A stretch of DNA of 64,000 nt, from positions 934,418 through 998,417 of the forward strand of contig SSNP01000154.1 of the NCBI GenBank assembly GCA_006937955.1, written 5' to 3'. The translations under genes were made by a program, and so were the position numbers. This DNA is from Pachypanchax playfairii. Its lineage: Eukaryota > Chordata > Actinopteri > Cyprinodontiformes > Aplocheilidae. The notes under the pieces were generated by a model, which was not told the DNA's origin, made no database searches, and was given only the letters and a program-made list of their open reading frames with translations. This document shows, piece after piece, positions 11,751 through 26,800 of the stretch. Each line of letters begins with the position of its first letter. Position 1 is the first letter of the stretch.

Positions 11751-11873
11751 ATGGCGAGCAGCAGTGGTTCCAAAGCCGAATTTATTGTCGGTGGAAAGTA
11801 CAAACTGGTCAGAAAAATTGGATCAGGATCTTTCGGTGATATTTACCTGGCAATCAACATCACAAATGGAGAG
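11751..11873 (+). CDS. csnk1a1: csnk1a1 exon 1 (coding part)
   Basis: Encodes residues 1-41, [11 protein letters not shown] to ITNGE, with the ATP-binding glycine loop. It ends GAG|GTGAGA in phase 0. The ATG at 11751 has G at -3 and +4. A TTG at 11742 is in frame but not a credible start. An out-of-frame ATG at 11746 has a weak context and overlaps the true start by a few bases. Confidence 0.97.
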
Positions 11874-14800
11874 GTGAGAGACTTATTCAGTATTTTATTT
11901 CTGGACAAAAAATGTGTCAGAGTCGTTTAGCTGATACCGTCAAGCTTTTGTGATTTCAGGGACTTTTCTTTGTCTCGACGGTGTATTTACTCTGTTCTGA
12001 AATGTACCTGGTCGCCATTTACCTGCGGACCAGTTAGGCGTGTGAATATTCACAGATATGTGTATGTTCTGTGTAATTTCCAGGAAGTAGCTGTAAAATT
12101 GGAATCCCAGAAAGCCAGACACCCACAGCTGTTATATGAAAGTAAGCTGTACAAGATCCTACAAGGAGGTGTTGGGATTCCACACATCAGGTGAGGATCT
12201 TTCTAATCCACCGTGTTTTAAGTTGTTGTTTGTAAAGACGACCGAACCGTCTTCTTCTGACGACATTTCGGCTGCTTTTGAGACAAGAAGTTGATAGTTA
12301 TCGAGTTGACAAAAGTTAGTTTTTGTGAGCTGTGTTTAGGCCTGAATCCAGCTGACAGGAGGGAAGTGATGGTTGGAAATGGCCGCTCCTCTTTTGTTGT
12401 AGCAGCTCCCAACATGCCTGTTAGAAAATGGCGGAGGAGCAAACATAGCAGTGTATCTTCCTTCTGAAAGAACTGCGTGGATTCCGCTGTCATGCAGCTG
12501 GTTTTTATTTATTATGTCCTGAAAAAGGCTGTAAATAATGTTGTAAACAAGAAGCTGCTAAATTCGGTGGAGGGTGTTTGTTGTGGCAGGATTCTGGACC
12601 GGAAATTATGACATTTTATGAATGAGTGAGCACTGAATCTGCTTATGTGTGAGCTGGTAAACTTTAATCTGTAAATATAAAGTCCAGCTGAGTTTTTGTT
12701 AGCATTTGTGCTCAGAGTCGAGTTACACATTCAGTATACATGATAGATAGTATGTGCACGGTGCGTTTTTAGTTATACTCATGAGGGAGGCTTTTGGTCT
12801 GCTTCATGTGACTGCAGCTCCTTTTGGATTATGCTTTCAGTCTATGATCTGCATGTTTTCAACACCTCTGTAATCATGTGTGAGGGTTGATGCAGCATTT
12901 GATCGGCAGCAGGAGGTAGTGACGAGGCTGAAATGGCCACGGTGTGAAAGAGTAAGTCAGGATCGTGTGACCTAGTGACGATACATAATCAGTGCAAACA
13001 GCCTGCAGGATTTATATATGTAAACAACTAGCAGGACGATTATTTTCGATAACCAAGCAGCGCAGTCTGATAACATGCTGAGGAGGACACAACAGTTGGG
13101 TTTGTATTTTAAAAGCACTGAAAACATTCAGATAGCCATTAAAGTGTTAATCAAGGTTATTGTTAATAATCATGTGATTGCAGCATTTAATATTGGACTG
13201 GTAAATTCTCCAAGTTATATTGAGTTTAAACTTAACCACCCCCCCACCCTTTGTATTGAAAGCAGATCTTTAGTCCACAAATACTATATAAGTAATGTTT
13301 AAGTCTTAAGTACCAGATATGTGTTCATTGGACCCACTGGACTCCAGATAGTGCTGCAGTATCATCTAATGACATCCTCCTCTGTGGATGTCTTTATAAA
13401 CCAACTAATGGCTGTTAAAAAGAGGGCATTCTTCTTTTTTTAAGCAGGCTTTTATTTTGACAACCTTTGCACACTTTCTGCCCCTCCTGAGGTGCTAAAC
13501 TCACATGTTTAAACAAGCAGCACAAAGAGAGAATACGCCCAATTTATCATGAATTGTGACGCTGCTGGCTGGAGTTCTGTATCATGGCTCCAGGGATATT
13601 TTTTTTTATTCTATTTGAGTTTGATTTCGCATCAGCTCTAGAATCTCCATGACCCTGCACAGGTGCAAATGGGTATAGAACATTAACTGAATCTGTATGA
13701 TTGATTGGGGCTGTTCTCTGCTTACCATTAGGAAAAGTGCAAGTTCTTGGAGTTCTTCACTTCCGAAGCATTTTACACAAATACCAATAAACTCATTGGC
13801 AACCCACTTCTTGTGCCTTATAGGGAACTATATTTCACAATTACTGATGCCATTTTTGAGGCTATAACTCCTCAGCATCCAAAAATAGATTATATTTTCT
13901 TGCATGCATTAACTGGAGATTTTTTTGCCTGTCATTTTAAGCTCACTTTTCTCGCGAGACTTTGTGAGATCTTGTGAGATTTAGAGCAACAACGTCATCT
14001 TTGTTTATGTTTATGAGAACGGAGATTGTAGTACTTTACAATTTTACTCAATTTACACATGGTTCTAAATAGGCATGTCCCGATCAAGACTTTTTGCCCT
14101 CGAGTCAGAGTCTGCGGCCACTCCAGCACGTCCTGGGGTTTCATCTGGGCTTCTTCACGATGGGGAGTCATGAAGTTGTTACTTGTGTGTAAAAACAAAC
14201 ATGATGAGAGCGCATTTCTGTACTGTGAGCACACAAACCGGTGGATGGACATTACGTTATTCGATAAAACGTTATGTAATTAAATCAGCTGATCAGAATG
14301 GCAGACACTGAAGAACGAGTGACATGATCTGTCTTCTGCATGATCACCTCCACTCCATGAACCAGTTTAAGATAATATCATAGGGATTTAATATAAATAA
14401 TAAATATAATAAACTAACACTCATGCTAACGTGGCTAGCGAAGCTAGTGGAGCAAACGTGGCAACATTCTCAACACATTATCCACCAAGCCAATTAATAA
14501 AGCTTACCTCGAAGAAAGTATACGCATCGAGGCTTTTATAAGTCCTCATCTTCTCCACTGTTGTGTAGACTACATGACTGTTAACGTTCACATTTTCACA
14601 CGTTGCGGTCGGTCGTCATGGAAACGCGTCCCCTCTTAAAATGGCGGGTTGCGAGGGAAACTGTCCCAGGTACTGACGTCACACGAAAAGGTGTATATGC
14701 GTTAAAAACTAATAAGAATATATATAAATACAGGCCTATACTGCTAACACACAGCATGTAGCAGGTAAATGGCCCACTTCCTGTTCCGTTGAACTTTTTG

Positions 14801-17800
14801 CTCAATTTTTACATCGAGCTAAATAACGTTCATGGTTGTAGTGGCATTTTTCTGATCCGTATTTCCTTGCAGATTTTAAAAATCATAATGACATGTATGA
14901 AGGTTATTTAGCTTATACTGAAATATGGCAAAATATGAAGAAATATGAACGTTTTGCATGTTTTTCCTTTGATCTTGCAAGCTTGGCACCGAATTTTGAT
15001 TTGTGTGTGAACAAGGATCATATGACCAGATTTAGCTGTTTTATTGTAGAAAATCATTGAAACCAAGACATTACGCTTCAGCATAAATGACACAAATGCA
15101 CATGCGCAATATAGTACTTCCTGTAAGCAAATTTTCCATTGACTTTTCGTAGTGCTTACCTATGCTGTGTAATGTGACTGATCAAGTAGAAAAGTTAGTT
15201 TAATTAGTTGTCAGCACACATCATTAATAAATACCTGATTGTTAATAAAATATGAGTTACCTGAAATATAAATATCACATACCTATAGTATCTTCCACTG
15301 GAATAAATACCTTGCAGTACAAACAAACCCCTCAATGCATTCAGTGCAATGTTTCTTTGGCTTATCATAACAGCACAAGTTACATGCAGGAGCATTTGAG
15401 GGTGTAGTACTATAGTACATGCTGTATATCTGCAAGCACCAGCTGCTTTACCCCCTGTATATACTGAGGCACCTGATTAGACAATGCACTGAGTATTCTT
15501 AAGCTTTTTATTATGTTAGACAGGATTTCTGTCTGCTACATTCCCAGTAAATAAAGGTCTGAAGACACTTTTCAAAGTGAATCTGGGCCACATGATCTAT
15601 TGATGAACTCTGCGTGTGACATTGTGCAGACTTTGCCAAATTTGCCGCCACATTTTTCACACTTTTAACACATTTATTTATGTAAATGGTGAATCATATT
15701 AAAATCAATTTCATCTATAAAACATAGTCATTCATCTGAACCCATATCTTAATTCTACTGACAGTTTGTATCTTTATATGGAAAATAAATTTTTTAATTT
15801 AACAAAAGTACATTGAAATAATTTGTTCTAAAATGTGCTCTACATTCTCATTTGCTGTTATTTTCAGCATACAAGATGCTTTAAATCCTAAATAATGAAT
15901 CAAAAAGAAAATAACTGTCCTCCTTCGTCCTCCACAATGTGCTTCCTTTTTAAAGAGGCCCTATCATTAAAAACGGTTTTTCTGAGGTTTCTGTTTAATA
16001 TTTTAACTCCACAGGTGTTCTTACCTTCATAGTGGGTGTGAAAACAGGTCAACAACTTCTCTTTCAGTTTTTATCTCTCAAACTATGCAGGTAGCGATAA
16101 AACCCGCGTTCAAACGGCCTATATTTGTTTCGTTACAACTCCTTTGTTCATTAGTATTCATCAGCTCCTGCAGTTGAAACCCCGCCTAGCATGCTGCTGG
16201 TTAAATGCTGTTAGCATAGGACATAACAAACAGAAAGAGACTACGTGGGCTGTTGCCATGTGCAGTGGGGCAGGAAACAGTATACCTTGCTCTCATAAGC
16301 TAGTTTGTTAGCCAATCTGAGTCCAGCAAATTTGAATAATGAATATTGAGTTGCTGCGCAAAGCCTGACGAAACCAGCCAAATCTTGACGCAGAGAGATG
16401 GAAAGGTCTGTTAATCAGTGTTTCCTAATGTTTTTTTTATATAAAATGTTTCATATTACACGTTAAAACTTAAGAAACAACCACAAAGTCATGAAATCTT
16501 TGTGAAATGGCCTCTCTAAGGTGTCTGTGCATCACTGTTGTGCTCCAGTGAAATGAGAGTTCTACTTTGCAGATTTTGCACTGTACGGACTTCTCTTTTA
16601 TCTTTGTAAGATGCTCCCAAACGTTTGAACTGCGTTGCTGGTTCACTGTGATGTATTATTGTTGCGGTGACACAACAGGCAGGATAAAAAACAAAAAAAT
16701 CAAACAATGCGTTTTAGAATAAACAATGGTGTTGATTATTAAATTTACTGTCAACAATTTTGTTTTTCGACATTATTGTAAGCAACCGTGGCAGCCCTAA
16801 TCAACAGTCCAGATTTGAAATTTCTAATATTAAAACATTACAGTGTTTGGGGAACTGTAGTGTTGACTCACCTGTAGAAGCTCTGGCAGTTGTCTACTTG
16901 TGCCATGTGCTTCAAAAGATCACAAAATACAAATTAATTTCAATCCAATCAGACTTCCTGAACCCTAAATCTGAATGAGTTGTAGTAAGTCAGTTGCTAC
17001 GTTTACATGCGACAAATTTCCCCAATCGGATTAAAATCTTGTTCGATCGGAATTCCCAAATCCCTGTTCACATGGACACTAACTGAAATGATCTGATCAT
17101 GCCATGAGTACACATGCACCAAGCACTCAATCAGGTTAAATGAGTTGAGCATGCGCACAGCGAGTTGTCTTTCAGGGGGAAGAAAAAAAGTAAACAAACT
17201 CCATCCTTTCTGTGCATCTTTTCCTCCCCATCCTGTGTTCGAGATGACTCACGTTATCCCCAATATGGACCTTCTGCGGGTGATTACCTTTATGTTTGGG
17301 TTTTTACTGGTCGCATTAACCAAGCTAGAGGCAGAATACATATTGCTACTGCTCCTCCGCCACAGGAGAGGAGAGCAGGATGACTGCGCCAGCAGACCAC
17401 TTCTGTTTACCTCCCGCCATGTTTTCTACTTGGGTATGCGAAAGCGGAAAGATGTCAGGCTGAAGTTGTACGCATGCGCAGTGGGCTTTTTTCACCCCTT
17501 CATTCCGAATGGGTGTGTACATGCACGTCTATCCGAATTAGGATCGGACAAAACCACCCCTCTCGATTGGAAGGAAATTTCATTCTGATCAGGCTGCATC
17601 GGATCAAAACATTCTGAATGACATGTTTACATGACCTGTTTTTGTTCAGATTGGGCGTTTATTCCGATTAAATGTGCCCAAGTAAACGTAGCTAGTGTTT
17701 CTCCAGAGACTGGAAGGATCTCCTGTAGAGAGTTCTAGCTGTGGATGGGAAATATCTCTTGTAGATGGTTCTAGCTGTGGACGGGAAGGATATCCTGTAG

Positions 17801-20800
17801 AGGGTTCTAGCTGTGGAAGGGAAGGATCTCCTGTAGATGGTTCTAGGCGTGGAAGGATCTCCTGTAGAGGGGTCTAGCTGTGGACGGGAAGGATCTCCTG
17901 TAGATGGTTCTAGCCGTGGACGGGGAGGATCTCCTGTAGAAGGTTCTAGCCGTGGACGGGAAGAATCTCCTCTAGAGGGTTCTAGCTTTAGGTCTAGGTG
18001 TACAGAGTGAAAAGAAATGGTGAGAGTACAGTCCCCTGTGGTGCTCCTCTGTTGCTGATCACCTAGTCAGACACACAATCTTTCAGTCTCACAAACTGTA
18101 GCCTGTTTGTAAGGTAGTCCTTAATCCAGGGGATTGTGGAGGCCTCAACCTGTGACCTCTGGAGGTTTTTACACAGTAAAACAGACTGAATTGTGTGAAA
18201 TGCACTGGAGAAATCAAATAACATAACACCAATAACATTCTGAAGCACTTTCACCTTCTCCTGGCTAAGACTGGGTTTCCCAACCTTCTTGGATCACTCA
18301 CGTCTTACACAACACTAAAAAATGTTTATAAATCCTGTTTATTGAGATGACGTAGCTCTGTTTGTATCAAGCCTAACCTGTAATGGCACCATCTTGCATT
18401 TGATTCATTGGTCTCCTAAAGTTTGTTATTCTTTCGAAACTACTTGAATGAACCCAGTAGTTTGAGTAGTTTGTTAATGTACCAGAACCTTGGCAGAGCT
18501 GATTTCCTACACCAGGTCTCTTTGTAAACTACGTTTTCTTTCTGAAACCATTCAAGTCCTGTTTGTAACGTGTTGCTAGCAACACATTTGGTGTTAAAAG
18601 GAAAAGGACCAACATCAATGTGACTGACTTTTTTTCCCTTAAAGAAGTTTGGGACTGTTTTTTTTTAGTTTTCTTTAAGTACATGGGACATGCAGGGACA
18701 TGTTCCTGAGCAGGGAACTAACTTCAAGAGACAATTCACGTTTCTGATTAGCTTCTATTTCCTTTTTTTTTGTTGGCCACATGAGACCGAGGTTGACTTG
18801 ATGCTTCAGTCAAGTAAAAACAACAAACTCTTGTAGCTGAACAGCCAACAGGCCGTTTGTTCATATCTTTTCATGTTCTCTGCACTGATATTTGTATGTG
18901 TTACGGAAATGTCTGCGCTTAGAAAACTGATATTTTATTTTTCCAATGTTTGAAAAGAGCCTTTCTAACAAACCTCATGGTGTTTTTTCAAGTGTTAATT
19001 TTGTGAAACTGATAACTTTATTAAATGCAGATTTATTTCTCACTTTTCTCAACTTTCAAACAGAAAAAAGCAATTTGAAGACTGTGAACATGTTCTAATA
19101 GCCAACGTTCTTAATCTTTGAAACTTGCTTGTTCAGATATTTCTGTTCTAAACCCAACCAGCTGAAATGATTTACATCCTTGACAGGGTGAAGGTCTTAG
19201 TCTTGTGGATTAGAGTAAATGATTACACATAAAACAACATTCTGCAGCAATGTGCTAGATTTCTGGAGGTTACCGCTGGGTAAAAACCTAAAATACAGAG
19301 CCAGTGGACACGGTGAACTGTGTGTGTGCATGTGATACGTGTATGTATATGTAATTTTGCCATTGTGTTCCCAGGTGGTATGGCCAAGAGAAGGACTACA
19401 ATGTCCTAGTCATGGATCTGCTTGGACCCAGTCTGGAGGACCTTTTTAACTTCTGCTCGCGGCGCTTTACCATGAAAACAGTTCTTATGCTGGCGGACCA
19501 GGTAGTAAAGTGCACACATCAACTCTCTGGAAATCATTTTAAAATGTTCAATAAATGTAAGAACATGTAGAAGTTTGAGTCAAGTTTTTGAAGTGTGATT
19601 CTTCCTTGAGTTCTTATTGAAGAAGAAACTGTTTTATAGATATTTTGACAGCTTATTACACAGAAAGTGAATTGCACTTTAATGGTTTTGATTTTTTCGT
19701 TAATGGGGATGGAAATAAAAGTTCTCTTCTGCTAGGTTGTAAAAAGGTTGTAACTGTTCACTGATAAATGTCACTCATTTCATTTCAATATGTCATCCTG
19801 ATGAGTAACTGATGCTTCCGAAGGAAAACTGCCATCAGCAATAAAACCAAAATACCACTGAATATAAGAGACAACTCAGAGTTTACCACTCAGAATGTCC
19901 AATAGTCATGACAGCTAAAAGAAAGAAATGTATTGAATGGAGAAACTTTGGCTGGTAAAATAATCAGGCTGATCGTTTCTGATTTCAAAGTTCATTTCCA
20001 TCCCTGGCTGATAAAACATGTCTGCATCAGAGGCAAACAGCACAGCATGTGTAGTAAGAACACTCATTTTCATAATAAAAGGGATTTGAAAGGCCAAATA
20101 ACATGACAAATTAAAAGTTTATATTAGACCAGATTGTCGTAAATGTGATTGTTTAGAAATTGAGCAGATTGTTAACTTTATCCATATGTCTGTTTTTTAA
20201 AACTTCAGATGATTAGCAGAATTGAGTATGTGCACACGAAGAACTTCATCCATAGAGACATCAAACCGGACAACTTTCTCATGGGCATCGGCCGTCACTG
20301 TAATAAGGTAAGGTCTTAGTAGGCTCTACACATCCCTTTTTAGTATAGCTCATAAAGAGGCAACATAAAGCCCAAATCACTTTGTGCTATTTATGTTTTA
20401 AAACTTAACTAAAAATGTTTGTGCTTTAGTCGAGTCAAAATAACATATTTTGAAGTAGGATCTTTGCAGTAGGTGTCCAGTTTGGGTTTGGAGAGTTATC
20501 GAAAAGTTATCATGAGGTAGTCAAAAGTAAAAAAAAAAAAAAAAAAGTGTCTGCTTTAACAACTACAAAACTTTCATCACCTCTGTTGGAGCAGTTATTT
20601 ACTCTGACTGGCTTAACACATTTTGTTCTGCAACACATTACTAATTCCACCAGAGACAAAGGAAGAGGTTGAGAATTGGGCAAAAAGCCTTCAGATAAGG
20701 AGACAAAGGTCTGCAAGAAGTGGCCTCTCTCTCTCCTGGGCCATCAAGAAGGCCCAGGAGACACAGACACAAGGTGCATGTTGTCATGCCATAAGACCAC

Positions 20801-23800
20801 GAAGCAGCACGCGTGCTGGTTGCTGATGCCTCTCAAGTCTGTCGATTACGCTTTGATTGACATTCCATATAAAATCTAAAAAGACACGTCAACAAAATCT
20901 TTGGTGGAACCATGGGTGAGCTAGAGTGTGGATTTTAGAGGAAAAGCTGGTCCCTCCCACTGCATGTTACCTGTGGAAAAGGGGAACCACACAAATTCAA
21001 TAGATGTTCATATCACTGAAGATCTGCGACGAGTTCAACACAACAGAAAGCACTTTCTGAAGAGTGAAGTGTGAAAGAGTTCCCCAACCATTTCACCAGC
21101 TGCTTCACATGCTGGTGCTGTAATTACAACCATAAACCCAGAAGAGTAGATGCTTCACTTCTCCACTAAACCTCAGCATGTCTGCCTCATTCTGAGTGGC
21201 TTGGTTGCCTCGGGAAACAGTACAAACATTTAAGGAAATACAGTTTTTATGAATAAAATAGGTTGTAAAGTTTAAATGTAGTTTGGATAAAGTGTGTTTC
21301 TGTCCAGTGTTAATAATAACAGTCACTGACAGAATTAAATGTCTGCAAATCAACAACAGACAGCAGAAGCAGTGCCAAAGAAAAGTCCCAACTGAGTTTT
21401 AAACCCGGGACCATCATGCAGCCTGTTACAGCAACTAGTTGGCTGGTTCTTTGTTCTGTTGATGCATTAAAAACGTGCTCTCGCTTTTTAAACCAAAATC
21501 CCAGTTTCCACAGACTAACTCCTCTAACATCAGCCATCATTTGATGGCCATAAACATCCCAAAATTATTATTCCACCTTATCGGTGAAAGATGATTCTGA
21601 GGACTTGCCGGTCCCAGCAGCACACTTATGAAACAGTTTTATCAAGGAAAAAACAAGCGTGCATGTACAGTCTTCCACTTTGAAGTTACTCGTTATATAG
21701 CAGGGATGTTGACCTGCAATTTGGATGCTTACGTCAACATCTGTGTTTATGATTGCAGTGTCTGTGACATTAAGGCCGTGCAGTGTGTGGGGGAAATGGT
21801 CGAGAAGGACACTGAGCTCTCGCTTCCTTTTAATGTAAATTTTTAACAAACAGCAAGAAATCAATCTCTCCATGTTGTGAAAGATTCCCTGCACCTGGCC
21901 ATTTATTAGAATGTCCAGCAACTTCACATCATTGGCATGAAGACCCCCAAATCTACAGCTGTGCACGATAAACTGATTCTATATTTCTGGGTTTACAGAA
22001 ATTATCTTGATGCGAAGCGTCTTGCAGCACTTTGAATTCATATTTCAACACTGCTGTTGACTGTAAGTTATCCATCGATATGACAGTGTAAAAGCCTGAA
22101 CAGCTGACAGCTTGAATCTCCCACTAGAAGTTTCCCCTGCATCTTCCAACTGATGCTGTTTGTTAAGGGCTGCTGAAATCAGAACCCCACTTCAAACAAT
22201 CACAGGTGTCACGTCAGGCTGATTAAAAGGTAGAAACATCTGTGGGAAACACAGTATTATTAGATATTAAAAAGTGTGTCGGGGGGTTGGACAACACCNN
22301 NNNAGCAGACACTGAGGGATAATGATTGGAATATGTAGTAACTATGGGAAGAACGACACTAACTACCGGGCAGTATGGTAAGTCCTTCTTATTTCTTAGT
22401 TAGTTTGATGTGCTTTGTTATGTGTAACCTGAAAATGCAAATACAGTTTTGTAGGCAGCTGTGGGTCAACTGTAGAACAGGTAGGATGGTGCACAGACCC
22501 AGACTGGACAGGTGGATCATAGTGTTGACAAATCTGCTCCTTGTTCCAGATGAGTTTCAGAGGTGTGTTCAGTTCAGGTTGAGCAGCGGATGTAAATACT
22601 TTTATTAGGGTTCAGTGTTTAATCTGTTAAAAAGCACAACAACTCCTAGTTAAGTTACTGCTCATCACATGGAGCCAGTTGTTTGCCCATGAGGGTGGAA
22701 CTTGAATTATTTAGTCAAGCCATGAAAGCATTTTAAAAAACCTTTGTCTAAGTCACTTAAAACAGCGTTTCTCAGTCCTGATCCTGGTCCTTGAGTCTGC
22801 TGGTCTGCTGTCCTGATTCACACCTGATTTAGATATTTACAGTTCAGCAGAAACCTGGTTATTACCCATCAGTTAAAATCACGTGTGTTGAAGCAAGTAC
22901 ACGTCTGAAAAACACAGAACTGAAGGACCAGCAGACTGAAGGACCAGGACTGAGAACCTCTGATGTAGAATCTGGTTCCAAGTCTTAAACTGTAGCTCTT
23001 TGGTTTACTGTTGTGTTTTCCAAAAAACATCTCAGGGCTAATTTGCAAAGCTTGAGCTTGGTGCCTGTACCATGACTATCATGTAGATTATAAACTGTAT
23101 GTATTAAACTGTCAAATCCAGTGAGACAAAGATCAAGAGTTAAGAAATAAACAGGGTCCATTTCTGCCATCAGATTACCTTCTCTACAAATATTAGTGTT
23201 GGCCATAGAAAACCCCATTTTTTTTAAACGCACAGCATAAGTTTTGTACTTCTGTGTAACTTTTGTCCCTTTCACTCACGGCTTGCAAGCCAGACCTCAG
23301 AACGGTCGTCCCTGCATCAGTTCTGTAGCTGAATAAACTCTGATTAATGACATGAGTCCTAGTGACCAGCTGGCCAGTATGTTGATGATTTGTAACCAAC
23401 CGTGTTTGGACTGAGTCGTCACTCAGCTGTTTCTGACAAACTGTGTGTGTCAGCTGATCACCTGCTCTCTAATCCCAACAAAAAGACATTAACCACACAG
23501 AGGTTGCAAATAATGATGCTGAAAAAACAGTTCATGTAGGGCGGGGTCTTAAACTCCTGTGAGGGCCACTGTCCTTCATGTTTTAAATGTTCTTCAGCTC
23601 CAACACACCTGATTTAAATTATTTATTTACTTCCTCATCATGTCAAAAAGTTCTGCAGAGGCCTGTTACCAAGCGGCTCATCTAAAGTACGTGGGCTGAA
23701 GCAGAGGGCCATCTAAAACCTGCAGGCTAGCGGCTCTCATGGAGTTTGACACCCCTGATGTAGGGTAATCCTTGTTAATTCAGATTAATCAAAATATAAT

Positions 23801-26800
23801 CTGATTAGAATCAGTAAAAAACGATCCTGTGCAGTTAAAGACTAATTACTGACCACTGAAAGAAAAGCGGTAAACTTTTACACAGCTCACAGTTAATGTA
23901 GAAGGAATTGTGTAATAAATGACTTGCAGGAAGCAGATGCGCTCAACTCTCTGGAAGTAAGAAGCCGAAGGACTTTATTATGCACCCTTTCCACTCGGGT
24001 CTGTATGGCCCAGAACTGGACAGTTGTTTCCATCGAATGTGGACGTGGGTGGGGGCATGGGCGTGCTCAGCTTAGCAAGTGGTGCTAAAGGTCTGTGATG
24101 TCATTCATAATTGCCACAAGAGTAGTAAACAACGTGGACATGTGCTTTGAGGGCAGAAAACAACAGGGAAGGACAAAGTCAAGGTATTTTTGCACTTTAT
24201 AAATGATAAATGGCGTGTACTTGTCTAGTGCTTTTCTAGTCAGGTGACTCCCAAAACACTGCACACTACAGTTTGTCATTCACTCACACATCTGGTGATA
24301 AACTACACACATTTTAGCCACAGCTGTCCCGGGACACACACTGACAGAGGTGAGGCTGCCAGACACCAGCAGACCCTCTGATCACCCCCAAACAGGCAGG
24401 ATGGGTGAAGTGTCTTGTCCAAGGTCACAATGGCCAGGCGATCTTTTCCCGACAGAGCAGGGATTCAAACCAGTGACCCTCCGGTTATCAGACGACCCGC
24501 TCTACCTTAGCCACGGCCGCCCCAAGTTGTACTTGGACTGTGGCTCTTTCTGAAAAAAACCTCTGTTCACGACATGCAAGAAGACGTCACATTTGAGATC
24601 AATCAGGCGCGATTCTCTGGCATTATTTTACGTGCGCATCGCTAGGCCAGTGGCTACCACTGTGTAGGTAGGCGTGTGACTGATACCAAATTACTGGACC
24701 AATCAGTCCATAGGTGGCCATGTTGGGTTCCTTCAAAGTGAAGCAGAGGTGGTCCGAATAAAGGGATAGGGTTGACCCAGACACAGGTAATGGAAATGCG
24801 GCACAACGGGTCTGAACCGAACTGCCGAGCTGAATTGACCCTAGTGGATAAGGGGCATTAGAAAGGATAAACTCTTTAGCCTTTGTTGGAAGTGTCTTCA
24901 GAGCTGCTTAGAAGAGAGAAAAGTTGTAACAAATACAGTCTCACTGTTGTCACAGTCACAGGATTAAAAGGTAAATGAGAAAATAGAAAACTTAAATTTG
25001 TGACGTCTTTTTCTTCAGGTTATTTTCTTCAGGTTATTTTATGTGCTCTTATCAAACTTGATCCAGATGATCACAACTGGTGTGCTATAATAACATCACC
25101 AGTGGCTCTTAACACTCTTCAGTGTGATCACTGCAATTCTCCTCTTCAACAGTAAGTGTTGTAAGCACCTGTAAACAGGGGATTAAATGGCCCAGTGTGT
25201 AAAAAAACAAATGCATCCTGATTTCATCTTGATTGTGTGTTGTTACCTTTTTTTATCAGCATTGTGTAAGTGTCTCCACACTGAAACAAACTAATTTAAA
25301 CATCATCTTAACTGCCATGCCAGTGTGACTCAAATACAACTGGTTCACAGTATTGTTACCGTGTTTTTACCAAAAGTGAAAATACTGTAACGCTGTATTT
25401 TCATTAAAAATATTATTTCAAATTCAGTCTCAATTTGCTGTGATCACTGTTTACTGTATCATCAAATAAAATTAACTTCAAAATACAGTAAATTAAAAAT
25501 TTGGAGTATATTTACATTTTAGTAAAAATAAAATGTTTTACATGAAACATACATGTATCTCAACGTGCTATGCAATTAGCACAACAAATCAGCATGTTTA
25601 AAGTAATACTACGATGATTAGAGCCAAGTTGGTCAGCTCAAGCTTAACGTCTATGAAAAATCCACTTCATCACTAACAACATCGCTGCTGCAATTAAAGG
25701 CTTAACAATCAAATACTAATATCTGTGCACTGTATATCAGTGTGTGAGTCAGTATTTACAGGCATCTTTTCTGTGTTCTGTAGTGGACATGTAGCTGTTT
25801 GACCCTTTAAGCTGCACACTGCTGCTCTGTAACTTTAACACGGTAACCGAATTCCCAGAGCAACAACAGCACATCTAACCGATCCTCAGTGTTTCATTTT
25901 TTAAACAATATCTAGATCTACAGTACAGACCAAAAGTTTGGACACACCTTCTCATTCAAAGAGTTTTCTTTATTTTCATGACTATTTACATTGTAGATTC
26001 TCACTGAAGGCATCAAAATTATGAATGAACACATGGAATTACGTTGTACTTTTACAAAACAGTGTGAAATAACCTGGCCTCCAAAGTCACCTGAACTGTC
26101 ACGTTATACAGATGTTACATTAAACAAATGTTTGTGTTCCCTGAGTCCAGACTAATGCACATGTAACATGAGGGTCAGACTGACGCGTAATAACACGTTT
26201 TACAACACGTGTGCACATCTAATAAAACTCTCCTTATCACACAGACTGGGAGAGAGTTTCAAACCTGCAGTTTCAGATGAAGTTAACAGCAGTGCTTTCA
26301 ATATGTCATGTGATCTAATCACACCGGCATGATCCTAGAACCCTATAGATCTATGTTCCAGTCAGCGTCAGTACGGGTCCAGGATCAGTTTTTCTCTTCA
26401 TAGACCACCTGCTGAATCCTCTGGTGCAGCACAGGGCTTACTGTTTTAGGTTTACCCACCTGATTGTTTTGTCCCTTGACCCCCAGGATCTCTGAGGACA
26501 TTTAAAAAGATAAATTGCTTTGTATCTGACCTTGAGAGAGGTGGTGCATTGTGAGGAGCTTTGCTTATGTTCCTCAACAGTCCTGCCAACTTTTGATCAG
26601 CCAATGAATGCATGTTTGCTCTGAAATGCAGGTTTCAACAAATTGTTTTTCTTGTTTCTCATTTTGCATGTTGCATGTGAAGCTCTACTAACAGCCACTA
26701 ACATCTATATTTATCTAAATACATATTTACTGGTACATATCTTCCTGTGATATAGTCCAGGACATATTTGGCAGGATATTGGACACATGTTGGCTAAGCA

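Noticed and set aside
16516..16707. Small minus-strand frame next to family B
   Set aside because: No motif, overlaps the repeat end, chance frame.
21568..21966. 132-codon minus frame in intron 4
   Set aside because: No recognisable domain, splice context or homologue that I know; composition looks intronic.
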